From contig NC_054706.1 in assembly GCF_016097555.1 (NCBI RefSeq), positions 51,505,663 to 51,569,662 on the forward strand: a stretch of 64,000 nt of DNA, read 5' to 3'. This stretch comes from Gigantopelta aegis. Lineage: Eukaryota; Mollusca; Gastropoda; Neomphalida; Peltospiridae. The notes under the pieces are model-generated. The model was not told the origin of the DNA, made no database searches, and saw only the letters and a list, made by a program, of their open reading frames with translations. The translations under genes were made by a program, and so were the position numbers. Positions 24,801 to 36,800 of this stretch are shown one piece after another. How positions within the stretch are numbered: the first letter of the stretch is position 1; each line of letters starts with the position of its first letter.

Positions 24801-27800
24801 AAGCCGTGTGTGCTCAAATTAGTGTGATCTAAAGCCCTGCTTATAAAAGAACAAAAACCATGGTTCGACAAATCCTCTAACCCTTGGTCCTGGCTAGCGA
24901 GGTTTTTTTTAATACGGCCTTCTGGAATTTATCAACTGTATTATTATAATACATAGGACACTAACCACAGCTTCCGAGAAAGCTAGTCACTAAGTGATTT
25001 TCTCAGATATTTGTCAAAACACTGAAAAATCAAAAACAAAAAAGTATCATGTGAAAAACAATGCGTAACCCGTACACTGTACCTTCCAAGAGAACTGGAG
25101 GATGTCGAGTCGAGTCCTCCAGGCTATTTTAGGGCCGGTCAGTGTGCGGGCCTTGGTGTGAGGGGCCACTGGGTTAAACGTGTCCATGTGAAACTTCCTC
25201 AGCAAGAACTGCAGATGGATCTGTGGCCTGCAATACACAAATCAACCTCCACTGATGGGATTCAAACCACATACACTCAGACATCAATGTGCAAAAACAC
25301 TGAGGGGAGTGATTAATTGATCGCTCCCCGTAAACAATGACGTCTGTAATGTTTAAATCTTTAATTTTTTTAGAATATATCCAAATGCTTGTTCTACTTC
25401 TAATTAAAAAAGATCAATTTATTCAAAAAATCTAAAATTAACTTATCTTTCACAAATAAATTTGGGTTAAAACAATCGTAAAAATTTTAATAAAAATAAA
25501 TGGAAAATGTGAAAATTGGTTTGACAAACAGCGGAACATCTATGATTAAAAATTCAGAAAACTTTCATCTCAATCTTGTTTATCAACACCTAGGTAGCAA
25601 GTAGTTTATACATAGTTTATACACATGTACTATAATTTTAATTTACTTCTGTTAGTAATTATTTCTAACACTTACCGTCCGACCCATTCCCCTCCCAAAT
25701 CCCAGAAATCTTTTGTTCCATCTGCAGCTAACAACTGATTGGTTTCAGTGCGGCCACCAATTCTGTCTGAAAAGAAATAAAACTTAACTAAAACAATGAA
25801 ATGAACACCCCAGCACAACAACAACAACAGGAAGGACTTTCCTTTGGCACTTTCACTAACCCTAATCCTAACTATTGTAAATATTTATAATGTTCTTTAT
25901 ATGTGACAAGTGCCAAAAGAAAGTTCTACCCAACAAAACAGCCCCAAAACCCCAAACACATCAGCAAATTACCCATTTCCTATGCAAATGCTTTGAAACA
26001 GTCCAGTCCAGTAATCATAATACCAAAACATTCGAACTGTTGTTGAAATTGATACGGTACATCCTGAGGATGTGGATACAGTTCACTCTCATTCTCAAAA
26101 AGGGAAAAGTGTTTGATCATTAATCAAAACAAAGGGCTACATGAGACTGATGTTCAGACCATATTGTTTCATCTCATCTCAACTTATTTTTGTGCTTATA
26201 TCCAATTAAAGGGACATTCCTGAGTTTGCTGAGATTTTTAAGATGTTATTGACTAACAGACTTTTTAACGATTGTAATAGACCTCTTTCACATTCCACTG
26301 CGCATGTGCCCATTGCGGGGTAACTCGAGGACGTAAACCGCGAACTCACGCAAAAATAGATCTGTGGACAAGTTGGGGAGCATAAACAAAGGGAGGCCAT
26401 GCAATAGGAATGTGAATATCTCCATGATTAATTATTCTATCAGTAGGGAACCCAAAAATTCTGTCGACATCCAACAAGACTTATTGGAGACATTTGTGAA
26501 TTATTGCTTATCACGAAATAAAAAATATTTTGTTGTTAATGCCCGACAAACCATCGGTTCGGATTCGTATGCAATAAATATCGGATATGGGCTGAAATAA
26601 TATTAATGTGTGCGCGCGAGTATGTATGCAGATATTTATTGTATTTAACATAATTAAAATATTTATAAAGCATTATACAGATACATTCAGGATTCTTGTC
26701 AGGATTTCTTTTCACCAAGTTATTTAAAATTTTGTTTGGGATTTGGAATAAAATTAAATGATACATATGAAATTTGAGCCATGGTATATAAAACATTAGA
26801 ATCAGGCCCGTATACGGAATGATATCTGGTGTTGGGGGAGGGCAGGGGGCACAATCTGTAGTGGAGGGACATAGTCTAGTTGGTGGTGGTGGGGGGAGGG
26901 GGGGCAAAAGCCATATTTTAAACTGGGTTTATAAAAGTGGGGCTATAGCCCCCCCCCCCCCTCCGACTTTTTGGTTGCTACCGACCTGAGAATGGTCAGA
27001 AATGTAACTGTATTGCATAAACAGCTATTTAAATTCGAAGCAAGATTATTTAACCTAAGAAAGGTGTAAGTTTTATTTATAACAGATTAGACTAGCCGAT
27101 AACTTGATAATATACTTGCATGGTTCATACAGCCACTCACCACTAAAATTCAAGGCCTTTTAAAGGCTTTTTCAAGTCAGCAAGTCATATTCGGATAACC
27201 ATTTGCGGTTAAAAATAGTTTTCCCCATCATTTACAAGTAATACCTATTTTTTAAAACAGGAAAAACTGGCTTCTGTTGTCTCCATTTGCATACATGCTT
27301 TCGGCATGTTACGGCACGGAAATTACCGACTGTCAAAGGGAAATAACTCTATTTCATACCGTGCAAAACAATTTCGTCATCGACTTCTGACTACTGCAGG
27401 CGAGATATCTCGCCCGACGTCACATCAGTCGATAAACTGTACACTGTATACAGTGCATTCCCCAATTCATATTTCCCGCCGTTTTGCGCACGACACTCAC
27501 CGGAAATGGAAATATAATTAAAGAATTTTTTTTTCAAAATGGTGGCTTTTGTTTTGATTTTTTCAATTGAAAATACCTTGAAATTTTGAGTTCAAAAAGT
27601 GGTTTTCGGCAAGTATTTTCACTTAACAACAATGGCGGCACGTCGCGGTCATTTTCAGGGATCGATAGCTGATTGTGACAGCTAATTTGATAATAAATTT
27701 GATCGTTTTACCAACAACGAAAATTACCAAATATTGCAATATGAATCTTAGTTCGGGTTTAAAAAAAAATTCTGGTCAGAAAACCACTGTTATCGGGAAT

Positions 27801-30800
27801 AAAGGACATAAATACTGGACAGCTGGCCACAAATGCCCGTAAGTAAACGCAACTTTTTCGATTTTTTGCCTAATTTTAATCACCATTAGCCAATCTAAAA
27901 TAATAAAAATTACAATAAAAGACACGAAAATAATACTTACCGATTCATATATGAACTTTATTTCATGTATTTATAAAACATTTAAGTGAATATATGTGAG
28001 TAAAAATTATAAACTTGTACCCACTCAACGTGGTTTTTGTTAAAAATTAATCCAGTAGTCTAAAGGTTAAAGTAATGTTTATTTGTGGATTATTATTTTT
28101 AAATATATCAAATACTAATAATAAGTTTATTAAAATATATAATTCACTACATATGATTATCTACTAAATTCAAGGGCTTTTCAAGACCAAACTACAATAT
28201 TCAAGGCCTTTTCATGGCTATTTTCAGTTTCAAGACCTTTTCAAAACTGCACCTCAAATTCAAGGCCTTTTCAAGCCTGTGCGAACCTTGTATAGCTACA
28301 AACTCAGGATGGTCTCTTTCTTATAAACTCATGAGGGTTTATTATGCACAGTCATAATGTACTTCGTTTGAATGTTTGCTTCAAACATATCAAGTACCAT
28401 GTCAGGCCCGTAGCCAGGTGGGATCGGGGGAGGGGTGGGGTGGGGTGATTGGTCAATCCCCCCCATGCAGGATTGAGAGTTCTGCTTAAATGAAAAACAA
28501 AATCTGATTTTACATATGAAAGTCCTTGTCCCTAAATGACCGGGATAACGTAACAAGAAAGTCTGTCTGAGGGTTCCATTTGCTGAAAGTTCGATCCTCC
28601 TCAGTGGGGCCGTTTGATTATTTCCCATCCCAACCAATGATCTATCAAAGAACGTCGTGTATGCTATCCTGTTTGTGGGATGTGAGAAGTATGCCATGTA
28701 TCATTTATTATAAATACACTGGTACGACTGAAAACAAATGGTTTCTTGTCGTGGCTCTGTGACCAGGCCATTTTACACGCATACCACAATATTTCGCAAC
28801 AAAAGTTCGTGTATTATTCGCGAGTGTAACCGGCGTCATCTCATTGTTTGGCAAGGGGTTCTATATCTATATATATCTGGGGGACCCCCCCCCTACCCCT
28901 GTCTACGGCTCCGCGCATTTGGCGCTCGCATACGATGAGTTCCGTTTACATGAAATGTTGACACCCCCCCCCAATTATGCTGGCTACAGGCCTGAAGTTA
29001 TATACACTATTCATAAGTTATCGGGTTGCATGGGTCTGCCACTCTGGAAAAATTGCTGCACTTTATGTTATGTATAATCATGTATGTTATAAAAACGTGT
29101 GATACTTGCATACCATATCGATATATAGGACTTCTCCCTATACTTGTAAATGTGTATCAAAGTGCTGATGGTATCGCTAACGATCTCGACCAATGTTCTC
29201 AGGTACAAAATACAAAATAGTAACCAAACACTATTGTACATACAGACATATGTTTATAAAATAAAATAAATAAGTAAATAAACAAATACATAAATAAATA
29301 ATTTGTGGATAGACAAGTAACATTGATTAGTTATATGACTGTCTTTTTTTAATGAAACGATAAGGGAAAAACAGAGCTGTGATAAAGGTCTATGTGAGTT
29401 AGGGGTTTTGTTGTTTTTTTAGGGGTACTCTTCGCGCACATGTGCAATGGGAATGTGAAAGAGGTCTATTACATATCAATTTTTTTTCCTGCATAAAATA
29501 TTAGTAGCTGTATATTAAACATATTTCTGATCATTCTAATATTTGTACTAGGTTAATTAATTTTTTTCTCATATGTATGAAATTATTTGAAGACAAAATC
29601 CAGTTTGGGCTTCTTACAAATATTAAGACGACCAGAAACACATTGAATATACAGACACTGATATTGTAAACAAGAAAATAAATATATATGTTTAATCGTA
29701 GAAATATTTTATTAGTCGAAAACATCTTACAATGCAGCCAACTCAGGAATGTCCCTTTAAGATTCCAGCACACTGTCCTGGGCACACACCTCAGCAACCT
29801 GAGTTGTCTCCAGGACAGTGGGTTTAGTTGTTAGTGGTTAGTGAGAGAGAAGAGGGTGTAGTGGTCTTACACCTACCCATCAAGTCGTTCAAACTAGCTC
29901 TAAGAGGGAGCAGGTACCTGACTGTGAACCCTGTGGCTTAAACACAACACCACCGAGGCCGATTTCAGAACTTTTTCCGAGACTAGTTGCATGTTTACCG
30001 AATGCAAGTATTATGCTTGAAAATGTATGCAATTTTTTTGGATTAATGTTTACCCACAGTATGCTTCACTTTAGCTACCACAGATCTCTCATTCTTTATA
30101 TGAACAAAAGAAAAGGGACATCCAGATACCTGAGAAATGTTAACAATGTAACAGAAATTCTTAAATCTGTAAGACAAATTAAGGCATGTACAAAGTGCAG
30201 AGAGCAAAACCAAGATAAAACAACTCAGTGGGTAGGTGCAAGGCCACTACACCGACTTCTCTTTCACTAACCACTAACCTAGTTAGACAGCCCAGATAGC
30301 TGAGGTGTGTGTGCCCAGGACAGCGTGCTTGAACATTAATTGAATATAAGCATGAAATAAGTTGAAATGAAATGTCTACATACATCTCATATGTGTAGAC
30401 ATCTCATATGTAAATAGTATCATTCATCTCCTTTGTAAATAGTACCAATAGTGTTTTCCTAGCTCTTGTTTTAGAATGGCGTGCCACCATGCCTCAATAG
30501 TCTAGTGGCACCTTGCCATAATTAATCAGAGCCATGCATGCTACCAGAGATAAAAGCTGCAAGCCTTTTTTAATAATTCTAAAATTGCCTTTATAAAACA
30601 CCCAGCATTTTAATTAACAAAATAACCATGCTATATATTTTGCCATTGATTTATTAAAGTACATTAATTACATTTATTTTTATTTAAAAAATCCCTTAAA
30701 ATGCTGAAAATGCTTCAAAATTGTTTATTCTGCTATGCCGTGATAAATTTCTATGGAAAACATGATATATATAATCAATGATAAATAATTACATTTAGCT

Positions 30801-33800
30801 TCTGTATGCATGCTAATACTGACAAGTATATATATCTGTTAAATCCACAGACTGGTAGTCTATTTAAATTTTAATGTATACAAATCTGAATCAAAATGAT
30901 TAAAAACAGGTTCTCAATAGACTACAAAGAATTCCCCAGACTTTATTGGATGTTGCGAAACTTTTACAAATGAAGTGCATGTACTTCATAAAAATATAGA
31001 AATCCCTGAATATACATTACAGAAGGACCGAATAACTGACAATGGGGTGAATGGATTATTTATATCAATGGAACTTTACCTCTTGAAAGAACAGAATTTA
31101 AAATTAGTACTATAGAAACCATGTGGTTTGAAATCCAAGCCTGCCCACAAGAAGTCTTTTATACTCTTTCGTTTACTATACAGACGTTAATTCAAAGTTA
31201 AAGTGTATGGATTGAAAACTTTCAAAAGGAAATCATGCCAGCAGCTCAATATAACCCCAATATTATTCTTTTCACTTGGAATTTTAACATGAACCAAATC
31301 TTTAACCACCAAATAAAACCTCAAACATTGTTAAGTATACAATGGAGTTACACAATTTAAATCAATCATTACTGAATATGGGTAACAAAAAACCCAGCCT
31401 CGGTGGTGTCGTGGAAAAAGTCATCGGACATAAGGCTGGTAGGTACAGGATTCGCAGCTCGGTACAGACTTCCACCCAGAGCGATTTTAACGACTCAATG
31501 GGCAGGTGTAAGACCACTAACCACTAACCCACTGTCCTGGACAGACAACCCAGATGGCCAAAGTGTTTGTGCCCAGGACAGTGTGCTTGAACCATAATTG
31601 GATATAAGCACGAAACTAAGTTGAAATGAAAATGAAAGGTAACAAAAGATACAAGCACATATTAATGTAATTTATGTACTTGCTTTAATAAATGAATGGC
31701 AAAAAATATAAAATGCATATTTTATTCATTAATAATACCTTTTTTGGTGTTTTATAAAGGCAATTTTAGAATTAATTACTGAAAAAAGCTTGTTTAATCT
31801 CAGGGCAGCATGGTGCTGCACCATGCTAAAACAAGCTCGGGAAAACACTAAATGCCATGTAGCAAAATAGCTCTATAACAGAGTATGACAAATATTTTGA
31901 AAAGTCACTAGCCACAGGGCTAGTGGGTTTGTGAAAACCACTAGCCCACCAAGATAAAGCACTAGCCCAAATTCCTGATCAATTATAACTGGATTTTTAT
32001 AAAAAAAAATTTAACATTACACATTTACGAGTATAACAGTAAAATAAAACAAACACTTAAATCATGTTGTAACTTTCATTTTTTTGTTGTGTTATACGTT
32101 TGTTTTTTTGTCAAGTGTGATCCATCGTCATTCGCATTTTCGCGTTTGCCCTCCCCCAGGGTAAAAATAATTGAGCAAACTATCAAATAATTAGATTTAA
32201 ATGAGGGTACGACAGTGTGACACACAGTAATAGATGGTTCAGTGTATTCGGTAGTGGGTTATACATTTAGGACCCTACTATTTATGTCGCCAGGAACGGT
32301 GATGCCAATTGCTCAAATACAGGGCATTATCCCGTGTCAAGACCGATATCAAAAGAATATAACGGCGACATCTAATCCCTTGTTAATTGATGAACAAAAA
32401 AGGTATCATCTTGTATCGGCAGCTGTGACGCATTATCCAGACCGATACACAAATAGGTCAAGCAGAGTCATTGCATGTGCGTTACCATTAAAGTAAATTG
32501 TTTTCCTGATTGCCGATAACCACATGTCAGCGAAGTGTAAAATTAGAAAACAACAGGTAAATAAAACAAACACTGAAATTCAAAGCATGACCGGAGTTTA
32601 CTTGATTGAGATTAACCTGTCGTCGCAATTGGTGATTTCCAAGTTCTTAAGTGCGAGATTAACTACCACGTGACGTGTCCAACCAATCAAAACACGCATG
32701 TCATTAACTTGAAAGGGAAAAGTAAAGAATGCATTCTGTAACTGTGGCGATGTAGAGATAGCATGTTACTGCAGTTTGCAGACCTAGTTCAAGTGGATTA
32801 TCATTATATACTGATTGCGTTGTTGATATTATTCGATGACAAACGTCACAATCAAATTTATTAAATGAAATTTCAACCGAGAGAAAAACAAAAACCCACA
32901 AAAAACCCACCATCGAGCGATAAGGAGGGGGGTGGAAATCACTAGCCCTGCGGGCTAGTGGTTTTGCGGTTCTCACTAGCCCGAACTTAAAAACCACTAG
33001 CCACGGGCGTCGGGCTAGCGGATTTGTCGAACTCTGTCTATAAGTGCCCACTACCTTATGTGTATTACTCGAAATGGCAAGGCTCCGGAAAGAGTTCAAC
33101 CCGTACCCCCCTATATCAAAGTCTCTAAGACTAAGCCTAACCTTAAAACTAACCCTAAACATTGAAAGGGGATACAGGTCGAACTCATGCCTGGCCTTGT
33201 TACCATACAAGACAATGGAATAAAAAGAAAGAAAAAAAAAGACAATTATTATGTATGGAAAGCAATATGGTGTTAGCAGAATGAAAGATTTCTTATCTTT
33301 AGCAAGACTTACAGTGTCTACTGCAAAATTGCAATGGCACACGATCAGTGGATTGGTGATATTTCTTGGTGCAAGTAAAAATAATGACCAGTCTAACTTA
33401 AGTTGAAGGAAAATCACACTACTAAGACAAATCTGGACAAATTCTTCATATCCAGATTTGGCTGCAACAATTTATACAACTAAGGCTGTACCTTGTGGGT
33501 GGGTGAAATATTTTTGCCAAAGTAGCCTGTAAATTTTATCTAGAGAAGATCCTATTGATATTACTATGCTCCAATTAATTTACAGCTCACCCTGCCAATT
33601 CCCTTTTTGACTGCCTGCCCCCCCCCCCCCCCCCCAGCTAGATATAATGCTGTAGGGAACATCTTGCTCAGTACTGTCGCAAATTGCTATGCAAGTTTCA
33701 GAGATCACTATGTACACAATCGAAAAATGTAGTTATAATTAGTGTTTCTGCCAGAAAGAAGATTTTAGGTATGGCGCTATGGAATTGAATACAACCACAG

Positions 33801-36800
33801 TGAACAGGGAGCATGGGGCCTCCCGCAGAAATAAAATGGGTTAACTTTGGGGTTAGGGTTAAAAAAAAGCATACAGTAATAAGAATAATTAATTTTGTCA
33901 AAAAGTTAACTTTAAAAAAAAAATTGCTAAAATATTTGGGTATGTCACCATATCCATTTTACCCTCTGGCAGAAACCCTGAATTACAAACAATCAAATAA
34001 TATACTCTTCAAAAGAAGAAACGCAAAACCACATTGTCGTAACATTTGGAGAATTGATTTAATTATTGAATGGTGAGTCCGATAATTACCAAATGTTGCA
34101 GGATTGTTCACAATTCACTCTAGTCCATTGTGAGTAAGTGATAGGACACACCACCAAGGTCAAGGTCATCTGGAGTCAATACCGGGTGTGGCCTCCGCCT
34201 GTGTTGACAACTGCCTGGCACCGCCTGCCCATTGAAGCAACCAGAGTACGGATGACGTCCCGGGGGATGGTGACCCACTCGGCCTGCAAGGCTGCTGCCA
34301 GCTCGGGCAGGGTCTGGGGCTGTGGTTGTCGCTGTCGGAGGCGTCGGTCCAACTCGTCCCATAGATGCTCAATTGGGTTCAAATCCGGTGATATCGATGG
34401 CAAGGAAGGACATTAATGTTGTTGTTCTGTAGGAAAGCCGTTGTGAGGCCTGGCGTTGTCATGCACCCATAACTGGAACGATGTGTGGCCGGAGGATCTG
34501 GTCAATGTAGCCCTGTGCATTCAGGTTGCCCTGCACGTGGACCAGGTCAGTTCTGCCAGTGTGTGAGATGGCTGCCCACACCATGACATACCCCCCCGCC
34601 GAATCTGTCCATTCCTGCACGCAGTTTGCCGCATAACGTTCACCACGACGCCTATACACGCGACATCTTCCATCATGACGTCGGAGCAGAAATCGGGACT
34701 CGTCACTGAACCACACCTGTCTCCATCGCAGTTGAGCCCATTGTCGATGAATCTGGCACCACTGCAGTCGGAGTCGACGGTGCTGTGGTGTTAAGATGAC
34801 ACCTCGAACTGGACGTCTGGCACGAATTCCTACCTCACGTAGGCGGTTCCGTACGGTCTGGTCGGATATCCTGCGCAAACCTGGTATTGCTGCGGCTGTG
34901 AAGGTGGCAGTAGTCAATCGTTCCCGAAGGTGGCGTACCCGGATGTAGCGGTCCTGCCCGGGGGTAGTGACCCGTGGTCGACCGGATCTAGGGAGGTCAC
35001 GTGTTGATCCATGTTGCTGTAACGGTCCCCACAGTCTGGAGTGGTGCTTGGGGACACATGGAATGCACTGGCAACGGCCGTTCTGGATTCGCCTGCGTCT
35101 AGTCGGCCGATGGCATTGTTTCTCTGCGGTTCACTGAGACGTGGCATGTCCTGGATTGTCAACTGTCGGCCAGATACAGAGGCCAGGCAAGCGAACACCC
35201 TGCACTTTTATACTGTCGGTGTTCATGTTGCACGTGCAGACAACGCACGTGCAGTGGTGATATGGTTTGCACGTGGCTGCGTTTTTGCGAATATTCACAT
35301 TTTGGAACTTTATTGTACAGTAGCTGCGTTTTATCGAATGTAACCGTGGGAATGTGTTTGGGACATGCAATGACCTTATATTCACAAAGCATGAACCGGT
35401 AGGAAACATAAAATCGGAGTTATAACCCATTTGTACCCTTTTGCGTTTCTTTTTTTGAAGAGTATATATTGTGGCCACTTTCTTTCTTGCCATTAATTTA
35501 AAGGTCCATTCTTGCATTTATAATATACATTTTAAATTACTGGTGAATAGCACCCACTGAATTTGCAAGCAAAATGCTCACAAATTATATATGTTTGATA
35601 TTAATATGATGTCTAAAAGGTTTAAAATGAAGTCGTCACGAGATGCAGAAAAATACTATTTTAAAAAAAAAATTGATTGCATGGGAGATATGACAGGTAC
35701 TGAGGTAGGCCCTACATCATTTTGATTAATTTTATAAATTTTTATTTACATTTTTTTTTAAATTCAGTTATGCTTGCTGTGTCTTTTCAAAGAAAAATCA
35801 CCCCATAAAAATTAATATTTAGATATATATATCTACTTTTTTTTTTGCCTTGCTCAGGGCTTCTAGAATTTTTATAAAATCCACTAGCCATGGGATCAGT
35901 GATTTTAAAAAAATGTACTAGCCATGATTAAAAATTCACTAGCCCTACTTTACTTCCAAGTTAATACAATTTTACTAAATAATAGTAGGGCAATTCCGTG
36001 GTGTCGGACATATATTTCAGACACTTCTGCCAAGCATTACATAAATGTACAAAAAGTCTGACAACTTTTTATTGTTATACATTGTAAGAACCAACTAGGG
36101 CACCATTGTTACATATAAACTTTATTTCACCCGTATGTGGCTTTAGGTGTACAGGGGGAAATATGCATGGTGTCAGACATGTGCACACAAACTGCAATTT
36201 TTCACCCACACATGGTTATGTTAAGGGGCCAGCGTACACTTTCTTTAAAAATTAAAAATGTTGATTAACATTTTTCATTTGGGGATGTACACTTTTTTTT
36301 TGGGGGGGGGGGGGGGATAGAGGGTCAAAAGTGTACTCTTTGTACACTTGTGAAAATATTGAAAATTATGGATGGCCCTTAGCCATAACCGTAACTAGTT
36401 CAGTGCAAATTAAGATAAACACCATTAAAAAATTCAAGGTAACACCTATGACTACATGGGGTGGGGTGACAAGACAAATTGCCACTATCTACATGTACGA
36501 GTATGAGATAACAGCACCGCAAACAAATTTCATTATTCTAAAATTAAAGGCATATAAGATGGGGGTAACTGTAGCTGTGGCAGCCCCCAGTGACTAGGGA
36601 CCTGAACAAGGTGCAAGAGACATATTTTAATATTTTTGCATTTATTTGTGATAAGTAACTATATTTATTGATTCCACACATAATCTCTGTAAAATTAACT
36701 AGAAATTTTCAAAATAGTAAAGTGCTGCCAATGAATGTAAAGTGGTTTCCTCAAATGTGACGTCATATTTACCATGTTAGTTGTGATCCTCTACGAATGT

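Larger units (their letters stand above)
19854..24808. mobile_element. hAT-like MITE of the CAGGGCTTCTAGA family, expanded to 5 kb
   Basis: TGTGC duplicated at 19849-19853 and 24809-24813. One end of the element has been amplified into an 87-bp array. The rest (AGGGCTAGTGAATTTTTAAT ... CCCATGGCTAGTGGATTTT ... CTCTAGAAGCCGTG) follows from about 24306, as in the 278-bp copy at 6965. A second MITE (24519-24741) is inserted in it. Confidence 0.85.
19601..24839. mobile_element. CAGGGCTTTAGAT MITE enclosing the 87-bp array element
   Basis: Left end CAGGGCTTTAGATTGCATC at 19601, right end GATCTAAAGCCCTG at 24839. It was a short element like 8737-9014 into which the element 19854-24808 inserted; the flank TGTGC is duplicated at that junction. 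Confidence 0.8.
26163..29970 (-). repeat. SINE family C copy split by a TTAA MITE
   Basis: The tail part (TTTTTGTGCTTATATCCAA) lies at 26163-26205. It continues at 29761 with GATTCCAGCACACTGTCCTG and runs to about 29970. Compare the undisturbed reverse of 31388-31632 (GCTTATATCCAATTATGG...). The interruption is 26206-29760. Confidence 0.78.

Noticed and set aside
28329-29220. Several overlapping 60-120-residue frames
   Set aside because: Inside the nested TA element. No motif, frames on both strands, and they cross G/C runs.
32704-33417. 237-residue minus-strand open frame
   Set aside because: No recognisable domain. It crosses the end of a hAT-like element and AT-rich sequence, and its composition looks random.
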